Assembly: GCA_002869465.1 (NCBI GenBank)
Contig: PKSW01000130.1
Span: 12,610-33,159, forward strand
From: Marinilabiliales bacterium
GTDB lineage: Bacteria; Bacteroidota; Bacteroidia; Bacteroidales; F082
Direction: 5' to 3'
DNA: 20,550 nucleotides
Shown: in pieces, positions 14,731-20,550 of the stretch
Numbering within the stretch: position 1 is the stretch's first letter
Layout: each line of letters begins with the position of its first letter
The notes under the pieces: model-generated
The model's database searches: none
Seen by the model: only the letters and a program-made list of their open reading frames with translations
Told to the model about the DNA's origin: nothing
Made by a program: the position numbers and the translations under genes

Positions 14731-15243
14731 ATGAATTTAACATTACGTGCCATAAGGTTTATCATACTGCTGTTGTCCGGTCTGGCTGCAATTTTTCTGA
14801 ATCAGAAAGTAGATGGATTTTCGGGATTGTTCGGTATCGCCCTCACTATTTCCGCTGCATTAACGGTTATTTATCTGTTCCTTCAGTTCGATAAGCCCAT
14901 CAACGAAAAAGTAGTGATGGAACTCATCGCAGATGGGTTTTCCGGTATTGTGATTTTTACTTACCCACAAAGCGATGACAGGTTTTTTCTCGTTGTTTTC
15001 TCATTCTGGATCGTGTGGATGGGAATTCTTTGCTTGGCTTCCGGCTTACTTGATAAAAAACATGAAAAACTGATGTGGCTTTATACCCTGCTGGGTATTA
15101 TGTTTGTTGTTTTTGGATTTATCATCATGAATTACACAGATGAAATGTTCAATTCGGCCATATACCTTGTTGGTTTCATTATGAACATTTACAGTTTATT
15201 TGGGTTGTATACCATACTGCTGCGTAAATCTGAACTTTACTAA
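14731..15243 (+). CDS. Small integral membrane protein, DUF308/HdeD-like
   Basis: A 170-aa protein composed almost entirely of membrane helices. Segments are visible at about 8-25, 31-51, 67-80 (shorter), 86-106, 113-131 and 139-161, separated by short charged loops (DKPINEK, DKKHEK, NYTDEM). The pattern of six helices arranged as pairs, with a small-residue-rich LLSGLAAIF and a GFSGIVIF repeat, resembles the HdeD/DUF308 group of inner-membrane proteins, which are linked to acid resistance in E. coli but have no known activity in general. It has its own promoter signal and is followed after 24 bases by the GMC-family flavoprotein, so the two may be co-transcribed. The family call is tentative; the membrane location is secure. 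Confidence 0.72.
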   Translation: MNLTLRAIRFIILLLSGLAAIFLNQKVDGFSGLFGIALTISAALTVIYLFLQFDKPINEKVVMELIADGFSGIVIFTYPQSDDRFFLVVFSFWIVWMGILCLASGLLDKKHEKLMWLYTLLGIMFVVFGFIIMNYTDEMFNSAIYLVGFIMNIYSLFGLYTILLRKSELY

Positions 15244-15267
15244 TTTTACTAAACTATAATAAAAAAT

Positions 15268-16833
15268 ATGCCTGAAACAATCTATGATTATGTAATTATC
15301 GGTAGTGGATTCGGAGGCGCCGTTTCAGCCCTGCGGCTATCAGAAAAAGACTATAAGGTGTTGATAATTGAAAAGGGAAAAAGATACAACAGCAATGATT
15401 TTCCAACAACCAACTGGCAGCTAAAAAAGTGGCTCTGGCTGCCTTCATTCCGGTTATTTGGCATAATGAAAATGACATTTTTCCAGCACATAGGCGTATT
15501 GAGTGGCGTGGGAGTTGGAGGAGGATCGCTTGTTTATGCAAATACACTGGCCCAACCTAAACAAGCTTTTTATCAATCGGGTAGTTGGGCGAAATTAGCC
15601 GATTGGGAAAATGAGCTGAAACCTTATTATGAAACCGCTTCAGTTATGCTTGGTGCTGCTTTAAATCCAAATCTCGAACTCGGCGATCAATACCTAAAAA
15701 AACTGGCTGCCAAACAAAAAAGGGAAGCCCATTTTGAACCTACCAAAGTATCTGTTTTCTTCGGGGAACCTGACATCACTGTCTCAGATCCTTACTTTGG
15801 CGGCAAAGGCCCTGAAAGAGCGGGTTGTAACCAATGTGGTGGCTGCATGACGGGCTGCCGTTACAATGCGAAAAACACCCTCGACAAAAACTACCTCTAC
15901 TTGGCGGAAAAAAATGGTGTTGAAATTCTTGCCGAACAGGAAGTAATTGATATAACTGAAAAAAATGCTGACGGAGCAAATCAATATGAAATTACCTATC
16001 GTGATTCGACGAAATTTTTGAAACGTAAAAAGAAAGTTAATGCTAAAGGTGTTGTATTTGCAGGCGGTGTGTTGGGTACCGTCAAATTGCTGGTAAAACT
16101 TAAAAACAGCTCCTTACATAAGCTTAGTGACAAAGTGGGACATGATGTCCGCACCAACAACGAAGGACTTATTTTCAGCGTTTCAGCCAATAAAGAAAAA
16201 GATTTCTCAAAAGGCATCGCTATCGGATCCATCTACCATCCCAACGAGAATACACACCTTGAACCCGTGCGCTACGCGAAAGGTTCAGGGTTCTGGCGGC
16301 TGGGCATGTTGCCTTTCGTAATCGGCAGCAACACCTTTATAAGGCTTTTAAAAATTATGATGGAGTTTCTGAAAAAACCGCTCATGTATTTTAAACTTTA
16401 CACGGTTAAAGATTTTGCCAGGCAATCCATTGTTTTGCTTTTTATGCAGCATATCGATAGCACACTAAGCCTGAACAAAGGCCTTTTCAGGTTGAAATCA
16501 AAAGTAACTTCAGGCCAAAAACCCACCGCTTTTATTCCCGAAGCCAAGGCCATCGTAGAACAATACAATAGTATATCTGGCGGGAAGTCTTTCGTGTATG
16601 TTTCCGAATCCATCTTCAATATTCCTTCTACAGCGCATATCCTTGGTGGAGCTGTTATGGGCGAAAATATACATGAAGGAGTCATTGATAAAGACAATAA
16701 AGTTTTTGGTTATTCTAATATGTATGTTTGTGATGGTTCCTCAATATCTGCCAACCCGGGTGTAAATCCATCTCTGACCATTACTGCCATTAGTGAACGG
16801 GCAATGAGCAAGGTACCTCAAAATAAAAATTAA
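15268..16833 (+). CDS. GMC-family FAD oxidoreductase with a ferredoxin-like CxxCxxCxxxC motif
   Basis: A 521-aa flavoprotein. The N-terminal dinucleotide fold is YDYVIIGSGFGGAVSALRL (6-24, GxGxxG at G12, G14, G17) with the acidic strand end LIIEKG (32-37). VLSGVGVGGGSLVYAN (77-92) is the GMC substrate/FAD loop. The C-terminal domain has STAHILGGAVMG with the active-site histidine and DGSSISANPGVNPSLTITAISERAM, typical of cholesterol-oxidase-like GMC enzymes. Residues 186-197 read GCNQCGGCMTGC: C187, C190, C193 and C197 have exactly the spacing of a 4Fe-4S ferredoxin motif, followed by YNAKNTLDKNYL. Related annotated steroid-type GMC proteins carry the same block, and it may hold an iron-sulfur cluster. 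The substrate is unknown, possibly a sterol-like or hopanoid alcohol. There is no signal peptide. Confidence 0.85.
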   Translation: MPETIYDYVIIGSGFGGAVSALRLSEKDYKVLIIEKGKRYNSNDFPTTNWQLKKWLWLPSFRLFGIMKMTFFQHIGVLSGVGVGGGSLVYANTLAQPKQAFYQSGSWAKLADWENELKPYYETASVMLGAALNPNLELGDQYLKKLAAKQKREAHFEPTKVSVFFGEPDITVSDPYFGGKGPERAGCNQCGGCMTGCRYNAKNTLDKNYLYLAEKNGVEILAEQEVIDITEKNADGANQYEITYRDSTKFLKRKKKVNAKGVVFAGGVLGTVKLLVKLKNSSLHKLSDKVGHDVRTNNEGLIFSVSANKEKDFSKGIAIGSIYHPNENTHLEPVRYAKGSGFWRLGMLPFVIGSNTFIRLLKIMMEFLKKPLMYFKLYTVKDFARQSIVLLFMQHIDSTLSLNKGLFRLKSKVTSGQKPTAFIPEAKAIVEQYNSISGGKSFVYVSESIFNIPSTAHILGGAVMGENIHEGVIDKDNKVFGYSNMYVCDGSSISANPGVNPSLTITAISERAMSKVPQNKN

Positions 16834-16838
16834 AAAAA

Positions 16839-16869
16839 TTGTCTAGTTTAAATAAAGTTACTATTTTTG
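16839..16869 (+). promoter_or_regulatory. Promoter of rpsO (-33 TTG, 20 bases, -7 TATTTTTG)
   Basis: TTG at 16839-16841, 20 bases, then TATTTTTG at 16862-16869: a complete Bacteroidota housekeeping promoter directly upstream of the ribosomal protein gene. The predicted leader is about 25 bases. Confidence 0.8.
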
Positions 16870-16901
16870 CAGCCCGAAATTTTTAGGAAAAAAAGAAACA
16901 T

Positions 16902-17171
16902 ATGTATTTAACTGCTGAAAAGAAAAGAGAGATTTTTGAACAATATGGAAGCACTGTAACCGACACCGGTTCTGCCGAAGGGCAAATTGCCCTGTTCACG
17001 TTTCGAATTAAACATCTCACTGGTCATTTGAAACAAAATAAAAAAGACCTTTTTACTCAAAGATCGCTGATTAGACTGGTAGGAAAAAGAAGAAAACTTC
17101 TTGATTATCTGAAAGCTAAGGATATTGAAAGATATCGTGCTATCATTAAGGAACTCGGACTAAGGAAGTAA
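16902..17171 (+). CDS. rpsO: 30S ribosomal protein S15
   Basis: An 89-aa protein with the length and order of S15. The conserved blocks are YGSTVTDTGSAEGQIALFTFRI (15-36), the LTGHLKQNKKDLFTQRSLIRLVGKRRKLLDYL region (39-70) with the rRNA-binding H and D residues, and the end RYRAIIKELGLRK. S15 binds 16S rRNA early and helps nucleate assembly of the platform of the small subunit. It sits immediately upstream of pnp as in many bacteria, but a strong terminator separates the two here. The gene has its own promoter. Confidence 0.97.
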   Translation: MYLTAEKKREIFEQYGSTVTDTGSAEGQIALFTFRIKHLTGHLKQNKKDLFTQRSLIRLVGKRRKLLDYLKAKDIERYRAIIKELGLRK

Positions 17172-17191
17172 CAAAAAATAATTTGATGCGC

Positions 17192-17223
17192 AAAAAAAGG
17201 CAATTGGTGAATTGCCTTTTTTT
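17192..17223 (+). terminator. Intrinsic terminator between rpsO and pnp
   Basis: A perfect 14-bp stem (AAAAAAAGGCAATT at 17192-17205 with AATTGCCTTTTTTT at 17210-17223) around a GGTG loop. The flanking A and T tracts make it functional in both directions in principle. It ends 45 bases before the pnp ATG, so pnp needs either readthrough or its own promoter, which is not obvious from TAnnTTTG matches. Confidence 0.88.
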
Positions 17224-17267
17224 GTGTTTTTATTATCACAAAATTTATTCATTTTAGGAAAAAAGAA

Positions 17268-19415
17268 ATGTCGATTAAAGCAATAACAAAATCATTTGAA
17301 TTAGAACCCGGAAAAACCATCACACTCGAAACCGGAAAACTTGCCAAACAAGCTGACGGAGCGGTAGTTATAAAAATGGGTAAGACCATGCTCCTCGCTA
17401 CAGTGGTTTCTGCCCAGGAAGCCAGGGAAGATGTAGATTTTATGCCACTGTCAGTAGACTACAAAGAAAAATATGCAGCCGCCGGAAAATTCCCGGGTGG
17501 CTTTTTTAAACGTGAAGGCAGATCGTCAGATTATGAAATTCTTGTTTCCCGTTTGGTCGACAGGGCTTTGAGGCCGCTTTTCCCGGATGATTATCATGCT
17601 GAAACACAAGTACTCATTCAATTGATCTCAGCTGATCCTGACATTGCACCCGATGCGTTGGCAGCATTAGCAGCATCAAGTGCGATTGCTGTCTCCGATA
17701 TACCATTTAACGGTCCCATCTCAGAAGTTAGGATTTCGCGTATTGACGGACAATTTGTAATCAACCCACCCCTTTCCAAAATTCCGGAAGCTGACCTGGA
17801 TCTGATCGTAGCTGCTTCAATGGACAACATCATGATGGTAGAGGGGGAAATGAAAGAAGTGTCGGAAGCCGTGATGCTGGAGGCACTAAAAATTGCTCAT
17901 GATGCCATAAAGATTCAATGCCAGGCGCAAATCGACCTCGCTGCTATGGTGGAAAAAGCCAAAGTAAAACGTGAATACAGTCATGAAACCAATGACCAAG
18001 CATTAAAGGAAACTGTCAAAGAAACTACCTACAAAGCCTGCTATGAAGTAGCCCTTTCAGGAAATAATGACAAACATGCCCGCAAGGAAGCATTTGACGC
18101 CATTCGCGATGCATTTCTTGAGGCCATGCCCGAAGATGAACGCGAAGAAAAAGAAAACCTGGTAAAAAGGTATTTCCACGATGTGGAAAAAGAAGCCGTA
18201 AGAAATGCCGTTCTGGATGAAAGGAAACGACTTGACGGCAGAAAACTGGATCAAATCCGTGATATCTGGTGTGAAGTGGATTACCTACCTGCTGCACATG
18301 GATCAGCTGTTTTTACGCGCGGTGAAACTCAGGCACTGGTGACTATTACACTGGGTAATAAATTAGATGCACAAACTATCGACGGTGCTTTAATTGAAGG
18401 TTCCAATGATTTTATCCTGCATTATAATTTCCCAGGATTTTCAACCGGTGAAGTAAAAAGAATGTTTGGCCCAGCACGAAGAGAGATCGGCCATGGAAAC
18501 CTAGCCGAACGTGCATTAAAACAAGTTGTACCTTCAGGCGAGGAAAACCCATATACCATCCGCATCGTGTCAGATATTCTTGAATCAAATGGTTCTTCAT
18601 CCATGGCGTCGGTTTGTGGCGGCACATTGGCTTTAATGGATGCCGGTGTGAAAATCAGAAAACCTGTTGCCGGTATTGCCATGGGATTGATCACGGATAC
18701 GAGTACAGGAAAATATGCCGTACTTTCTGACATCCTAGGTGACGAAGACCACCTCGGCGACATGGATTTCAAAGTAACCGGAACCGTGGACGGTATTACT
18801 GCCTGCCAGATGGATATCAAAGTAGATGGCTTATCCTACCAGGTGCTGGAAGAAGCATTGGAACAGGCACGTAAAGGCAGGCTGCACATTTTGGGCGAAA
18901 TGGCCAAAACCATCGACAAGCCTAATGCGGATTATAAAGACTTTGTTCCAAGAATTGAGCAGATAATGATCGATAAAGAATTCATCGGAGCTGTGATTGG
19001 ACCCGGTGGAAAGATCATCCAGCAGATACAGGCGGAAACCGGTGCTACCATTGTAATTGAGGAAAAAGGCAATTTTGGCGTGATCGACATCATGTCGAGC
19101 GACAAGGAATCCATTGAAAAAGCGAAAAGCTGGATCAGGGGTATTACAGCCATGCCTGAATTAAACGAAATCTATCTCGGAACAGTAAAGAGCATCGTAT
19201 CATTTGGTGCTTTTGTTGAAATCCTGCCTGGAAAAGACGGTTTGCTGCACGTTTCAGAGATCGACTGGAAACGTATTGAAAATGTGGAAGATGTATTGCA
19301 GGAAGGTGATAAGATTAAGGTGAAACTCATTGGCATCGACTCTAAAACCGGTAAACTAAAATTATCAAGAAAAGTATTGCTCGAACGTCCGGAAAGAAAA
19401 CCCGATAGCAAATAG
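17268..19415 (+). CDS. pnp: Polyribonucleotide nucleotidyltransferase (PNPase)
   Basis: A 715-aa phosphorolytic 3'-5' exoribonuclease, the typical size. The first RNase PH domain begins with TLETGKLAKQADGAVVIKMGKTMLLATVV (20-48) and contains the FFKREGR block (about 81-87). The helical linker is at about 225-310. The second RNase PH domain (about 315-540) holds FTRGETQAL and the catalytic region SDILGDEDHLGDMDFKVTGT. A KH domain follows with GAVIGPGGKIIQQIQ (about 573-587), then an S1 domain from about 632 (YLGTVKSIVSFGAFVEI). The protein trims mRNA in the cytoplasm, usually as a trimer. The stop codon is TAG, the only such end among the complete genes here. Neighbours rpsO and rpoD are in the order typical for the phylum. 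Confidence 0.97.
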   Translation: MSIKAITKSFELEPGKTITLETGKLAKQADGAVVIKMGKTMLLATVVSAQEAREDVDFMPLSVDYKEKYAAAGKFPGGFFKREGRSSDYEILVSRLVDRALRPLFPDDYHAETQVLIQLISADPDIAPDALAALAASSAIAVSDIPFNGPISEVRISRIDGQFVINPPLSKIPEADLDLIVAASMDNIMMVEGEMKEVSEAVMLEALKIAHDAIKIQCQAQIDLAAMVEKAKVKREYSHETNDQALKETVKETTYKACYEVALSGNNDKHARKEAFDAIRDAFLEAMPEDEREEKENLVKRYFHDVEKEAVRNAVLDERKRLDGRKLDQIRDIWCEVDYLPAAHGSAVFTRGETQALVTITLGNKLDAQTIDGALIEGSNDFILHYNFPGFSTGEVKRMFGPARREIGHGNLAERALKQVVPSGEENPYTIRIVSDILESNGSSSMASVCGGTLALMDAGVKIRKPVAGIAMGLITDTSTGKYAVLSDILGDEDHLGDMDFKVTGTVDGITACQMDIKVDGLSYQVLEEALEQARKGRLHILGEMAKTIDKPNADYKDFVPRIEQIMIDKEFIGAVIGPGGKIIQQIQAETGATIVIEEKGNFGVIDIMSSDKESIEKAKSWIRGITAMPELNEIYLGTVKSIVSFGAFVEILPGKDGLLHVSEIDWKRIENVEDVLQEGDKIKVKLIGIDSKTGKLKLSRKVLLERPERKPDSK

Positions 19416-19478
19416 AGTAACTTTTAATATTGATAAACGTATATACATTAAATCACCCAAAAAAACAGCAAACGATAA

Positions 19479-20342
19479 ATGAGGCAATTAAAGATTACAA
19501 AACAGGTTACCAATCGTGAAACCGCCTCTCTTGACAAATATTTGCAGGAGATTGGAAAAGTTGATCTTATCACTGCTGAAGAAGAAGTAGAACTCGCTCG
19601 CAGAATCAAACAGGGCGATCGTATTGCCCTTGAGAAACTTACAAAAGCGAATCTGCGTTTTGTCGTATCGGTGTCAAAACAATATCAAAATCAGGGACTT
19701 ACCCTCCCCGACCTTATCAATGAAGGAAATTTGGGTTTGATCAAAGCAGCGCAAAGATTTGATGAAACGCGTGGTTTTAAATTTATCTCTTACGCCGTTT
19801 GGTGGATTCGCCAGTCTATTCTCCAGGCATTGGCCGAACAATCAAGGATTGTAAGGTTGCCGCTGAATAAAATTGGCTCCATCAATAAAATCAACAAGGC
19901 ATCTGCCAGGCTCGAACAGGGATTCGAGCGCGAACCTAATGTGAAAGAACTGGCTGGTGAACTGGACATGACCGAAACGGAAGTAAAAGAATCCATGCGC
20001 AATGCAGGCCGTCATGTTTCTATGGATGCACCTTTGATTCAGGATGAAGACAATACCATGTATGATGTGCTCAAAAGCGATGAGGCCATCACACCTGAAA
20101 CGGGATTGTTATATGAATCGCTCAGAAAAGAAATTGACCGCGCCATCTCCACTTTAACACAACGTGAAGCGGATGTGGTAAGATTATATTTTGGCTTGAA
20201 CGAAAGCCACCCGATGACATTGGAAGAAATTGGAGAAACATTTGACCTGACGCGAGAACGAGTTCGGCAGATTAAAGAGAAGGCGATCCGAAGACTAAAA
20301 CATACTTCGAGAAGTAAGATCTTGAAATCGTATTTAGGTTAA
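19479..20342 (+). CDS. rpoD: Primary sigma factor RpoD (SigA), Bacteroidota type without region 1.1
   Basis: A 287-aa group 1 sigma factor. Region 1.2 starts at about residue 16 (SLDKYLQEIGKVDLITAEEE), and there is no acidic region 1.1, as is normal for the phylum. Region 2 is NLRFVVSVSKQYQNQGLTLPDLINEGNLGLIKAA followed by RFDETRGFKFISYAVWWIRQSI (about 63-117), which contains the -7 recognition and melting residues. Region 3 covers about 130-205 (RLPLNKIGSINKI, then SMDAPL). Region 4 ends with TLEEIGETFDLTRERVRQIKEKAIRRLKH (about 244-272), the -33 recognition helix-turn-helix. It directs RNA polymerase to the TTG-N19-20-TAnnTTTG promoters seen elsewhere in the window. The 63-base gap after pnp shows no clear promoter, so co-transcription with pnp is possible. 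A strong terminator follows. Confidence 0.97.
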   Translation: MRQLKITKQVTNRETASLDKYLQEIGKVDLITAEEEVELARRIKQGDRIALEKLTKANLRFVVSVSKQYQNQGLTLPDLINEGNLGLIKAAQRFDETRGFKFISYAVWWIRQSILQALAEQSRIVRLPLNKIGSINKINKASARLEQGFEREPNVKELAGELDMTETEVKESMRNAGRHVSMDAPLIQDEDNTMYDVLKSDEAITPETGLLYESLRKEIDRAISTLTQREADVVRLYFGLNESHPMTLEEIGETFDLTRERVRQIKEKAIRRLKHTSRSKILKSYLG

Positions 20343-20347
20343 GATTT

Positions 20348-20374
20348 AGCGTCCCACTGAGGACGCTTTTTTTT
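20348..20374 (+). terminator. Intrinsic terminator after rpoD
   Basis: AGCGTCC (20348-20354), loop CACTGA, GGACGCT (20361-20367), then a run of eight T from 20367 to 20374. A compact GC-rich 7-bp stem with a U tract, beginning 5 bases after the rpoD stop. Its last T is also the first base of the putative rpe -7 element. Confidence 0.88.
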
Positions 20375-20381
20375 ATCTTTG
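20374..20381 (+). promoter_or_regulatory. Possible -7 element (TATCTTTG) for rpe
   Basis: TATCTTTG matches TAnnTTTG and overlaps the T tail of the rpoD terminator. It ends only 4 bases before the rpe ATG at 20386, so transcription would begin at or near the start codon, giving a leaderless message. No -33 TTG is visible at the right distance. Confidence 0.35.
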
Positions 20382-20385
20382 AAAA

Positions 20386-20550
20386 ATGACACACTTAGTA
20401 GCCCCTTCCCTCCTGTAGGCCGATTTTGGCCAACTGAAACAGGAGGTGGAAATGATAAATAACAGCCAGGCCGACTGGTTTCACCTGGATGTGATGGACG
20501 GTGTTTTTGTACCCAACATCACTTTTGGATTTCAAATCATCAAGGTGATC
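20386..20550 (+). CDS. rpe: Ribulose-phosphate 3-epimerase, N-terminal part, interrupted by an in-frame TAG (possible pseudogene)
   Basis: The frame from ATG 20386 to the window end reads 55 codons of a clear Rpe: MTHLVAPSLL, then a TAG stop at 20416-20418, then ADFGQLKQEVEMINNSQADW and FHLDVMDGVFVPNITFGFQ, with the metal-binding H and the catalytic D of HLDVMDG. In the family the interrupted position is the second serine of SxLSADF, so a TCG-to-TAG change would explain it. Everything else is intact, so the defect is one base wide: a recent nonsense mutation, a sequence error, or a recoded/regulatory stop. An in-frame ATG at 20452 preceded by AGGAGG could restart translation but would drop the first beta strand. 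Rpe interconverts ribulose 5-phosphate and xylulose 5-phosphate in the pentose phosphate pathway. Its place after rpoD is normal in the phylum. The rest lies outside the window. Confidence 0.8.
20409..20446 (+). other. Potential hairpin covering an AGGAGG in the 5' part of rpe
   Basis: CCTCCTGT (20409-20416) is the exact reverse complement of ACAGGAGG (20439-20446). Inside, GGCC (20418-20421) can pair with GGCC (20428-20431) around GATTTT. The structure would sequester the AGGAGG located 5 bases before the in-frame ATG at 20452. It starts within the codons before the TAG. It may be fortuitous because the bases also encode Rpe residues. Confidence 0.35.

Noticed and set aside
17246..17253. TATTCATT as a pnp promoter after the terminator
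   Set aside because: It lacks the TTTG half of the element. It remains unclear how pnp is transcribed, but this match is too weak to report.
18422..18820. 132-codon minus-strand frame inside pnp
   Set aside because: Antisense shadow of a highly conserved catalytic domain.
20416..20418. TAG used as a sense codon genome-wide
   Set aside because: pnp ends with TAG at the expected length, and nothing else in the window suggests reassignment. A local explanation is more likely.

Overview
The window comes from a member of the Bacteroidota, from the chromosome rather than a mobile element. Four things point there. Several genes are preceded by the phylum's TAnnTTTG promoter element. The primary sigma factor is short (287 aa) and has no region 1.1. 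The gene order rpsO-pnp-rpoD-rpe is typical of the phylum. One intergenic element has ATTTCGA/TCGAAAT ends like those of a widespread Bacteroidota repeat. Base composition looks moderately AT-rich and even throughout. I see no tRNA, rRNA, CRISPR array, integrase or transposase. No gene-free stretch exceeds 300 bases; the longest gaps are about 135 bases (855-990 and 7298-7431) and both hold promoter signals.

Layout. 1-854 (minus) is the N-terminal part of a secreted M23 peptidase, divergent from a small DUF5011-type lipoprotein. From 1396 to 6770 (plus) comes a housekeeping/accessory run: a YegS/BmrU-type lipid kinase overlapping an eIF1/SUI1-like protein, an exported bleomycin-hydrolase-type aminopeptidase, a TPMT-family methyltransferase, an unrecognised 234-aa protein and a YbdG-like MscS channel. 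idi (minus, 6767-7297) converges on the channel gene and shares a TTAA stop with it.

The most distinctive part is 7379-14657, apparently one operon: a TetR repressor, a LolA-like periplasmic protein, three FtsX/LolE-type permeases (the first two are tandem paralogues), one LolD-type ATPase and an outer-membrane beta-barrel. Together they could move lipid or lipoprotein from the inner membrane through the periplasm to the outer membrane. A TAnnTTTG promoter and an overlapping near-palindrome in front of tetR suggest autoregulation of the whole set. The TetR carries a textbook EF-hand loop, so calcium sensing is a testable idea. The barrel gene is unusual because an intergenic-type repeat forms the DNA between the ATPase stop and the barrel's signal peptide and is read in frame as an N-terminal extension.

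14731-16833 holds a small membrane protein and a GMC-family flavoprotein with a ferredoxin-like cysteine motif. 16902-20550 is the information-processing block rpsO, pnp, rpoD and the start of rpe, with two clear intrinsic terminators. The rpe reading frame has an in-frame TAG at codon 11, replacing the second serine of its SxLSADF motif. It is followed by a hairpin that would cover a Shine-Dalgarno-like AGGAGG before an internal ATG. This is a disrupted gene, a sequence error or an unusual control element.
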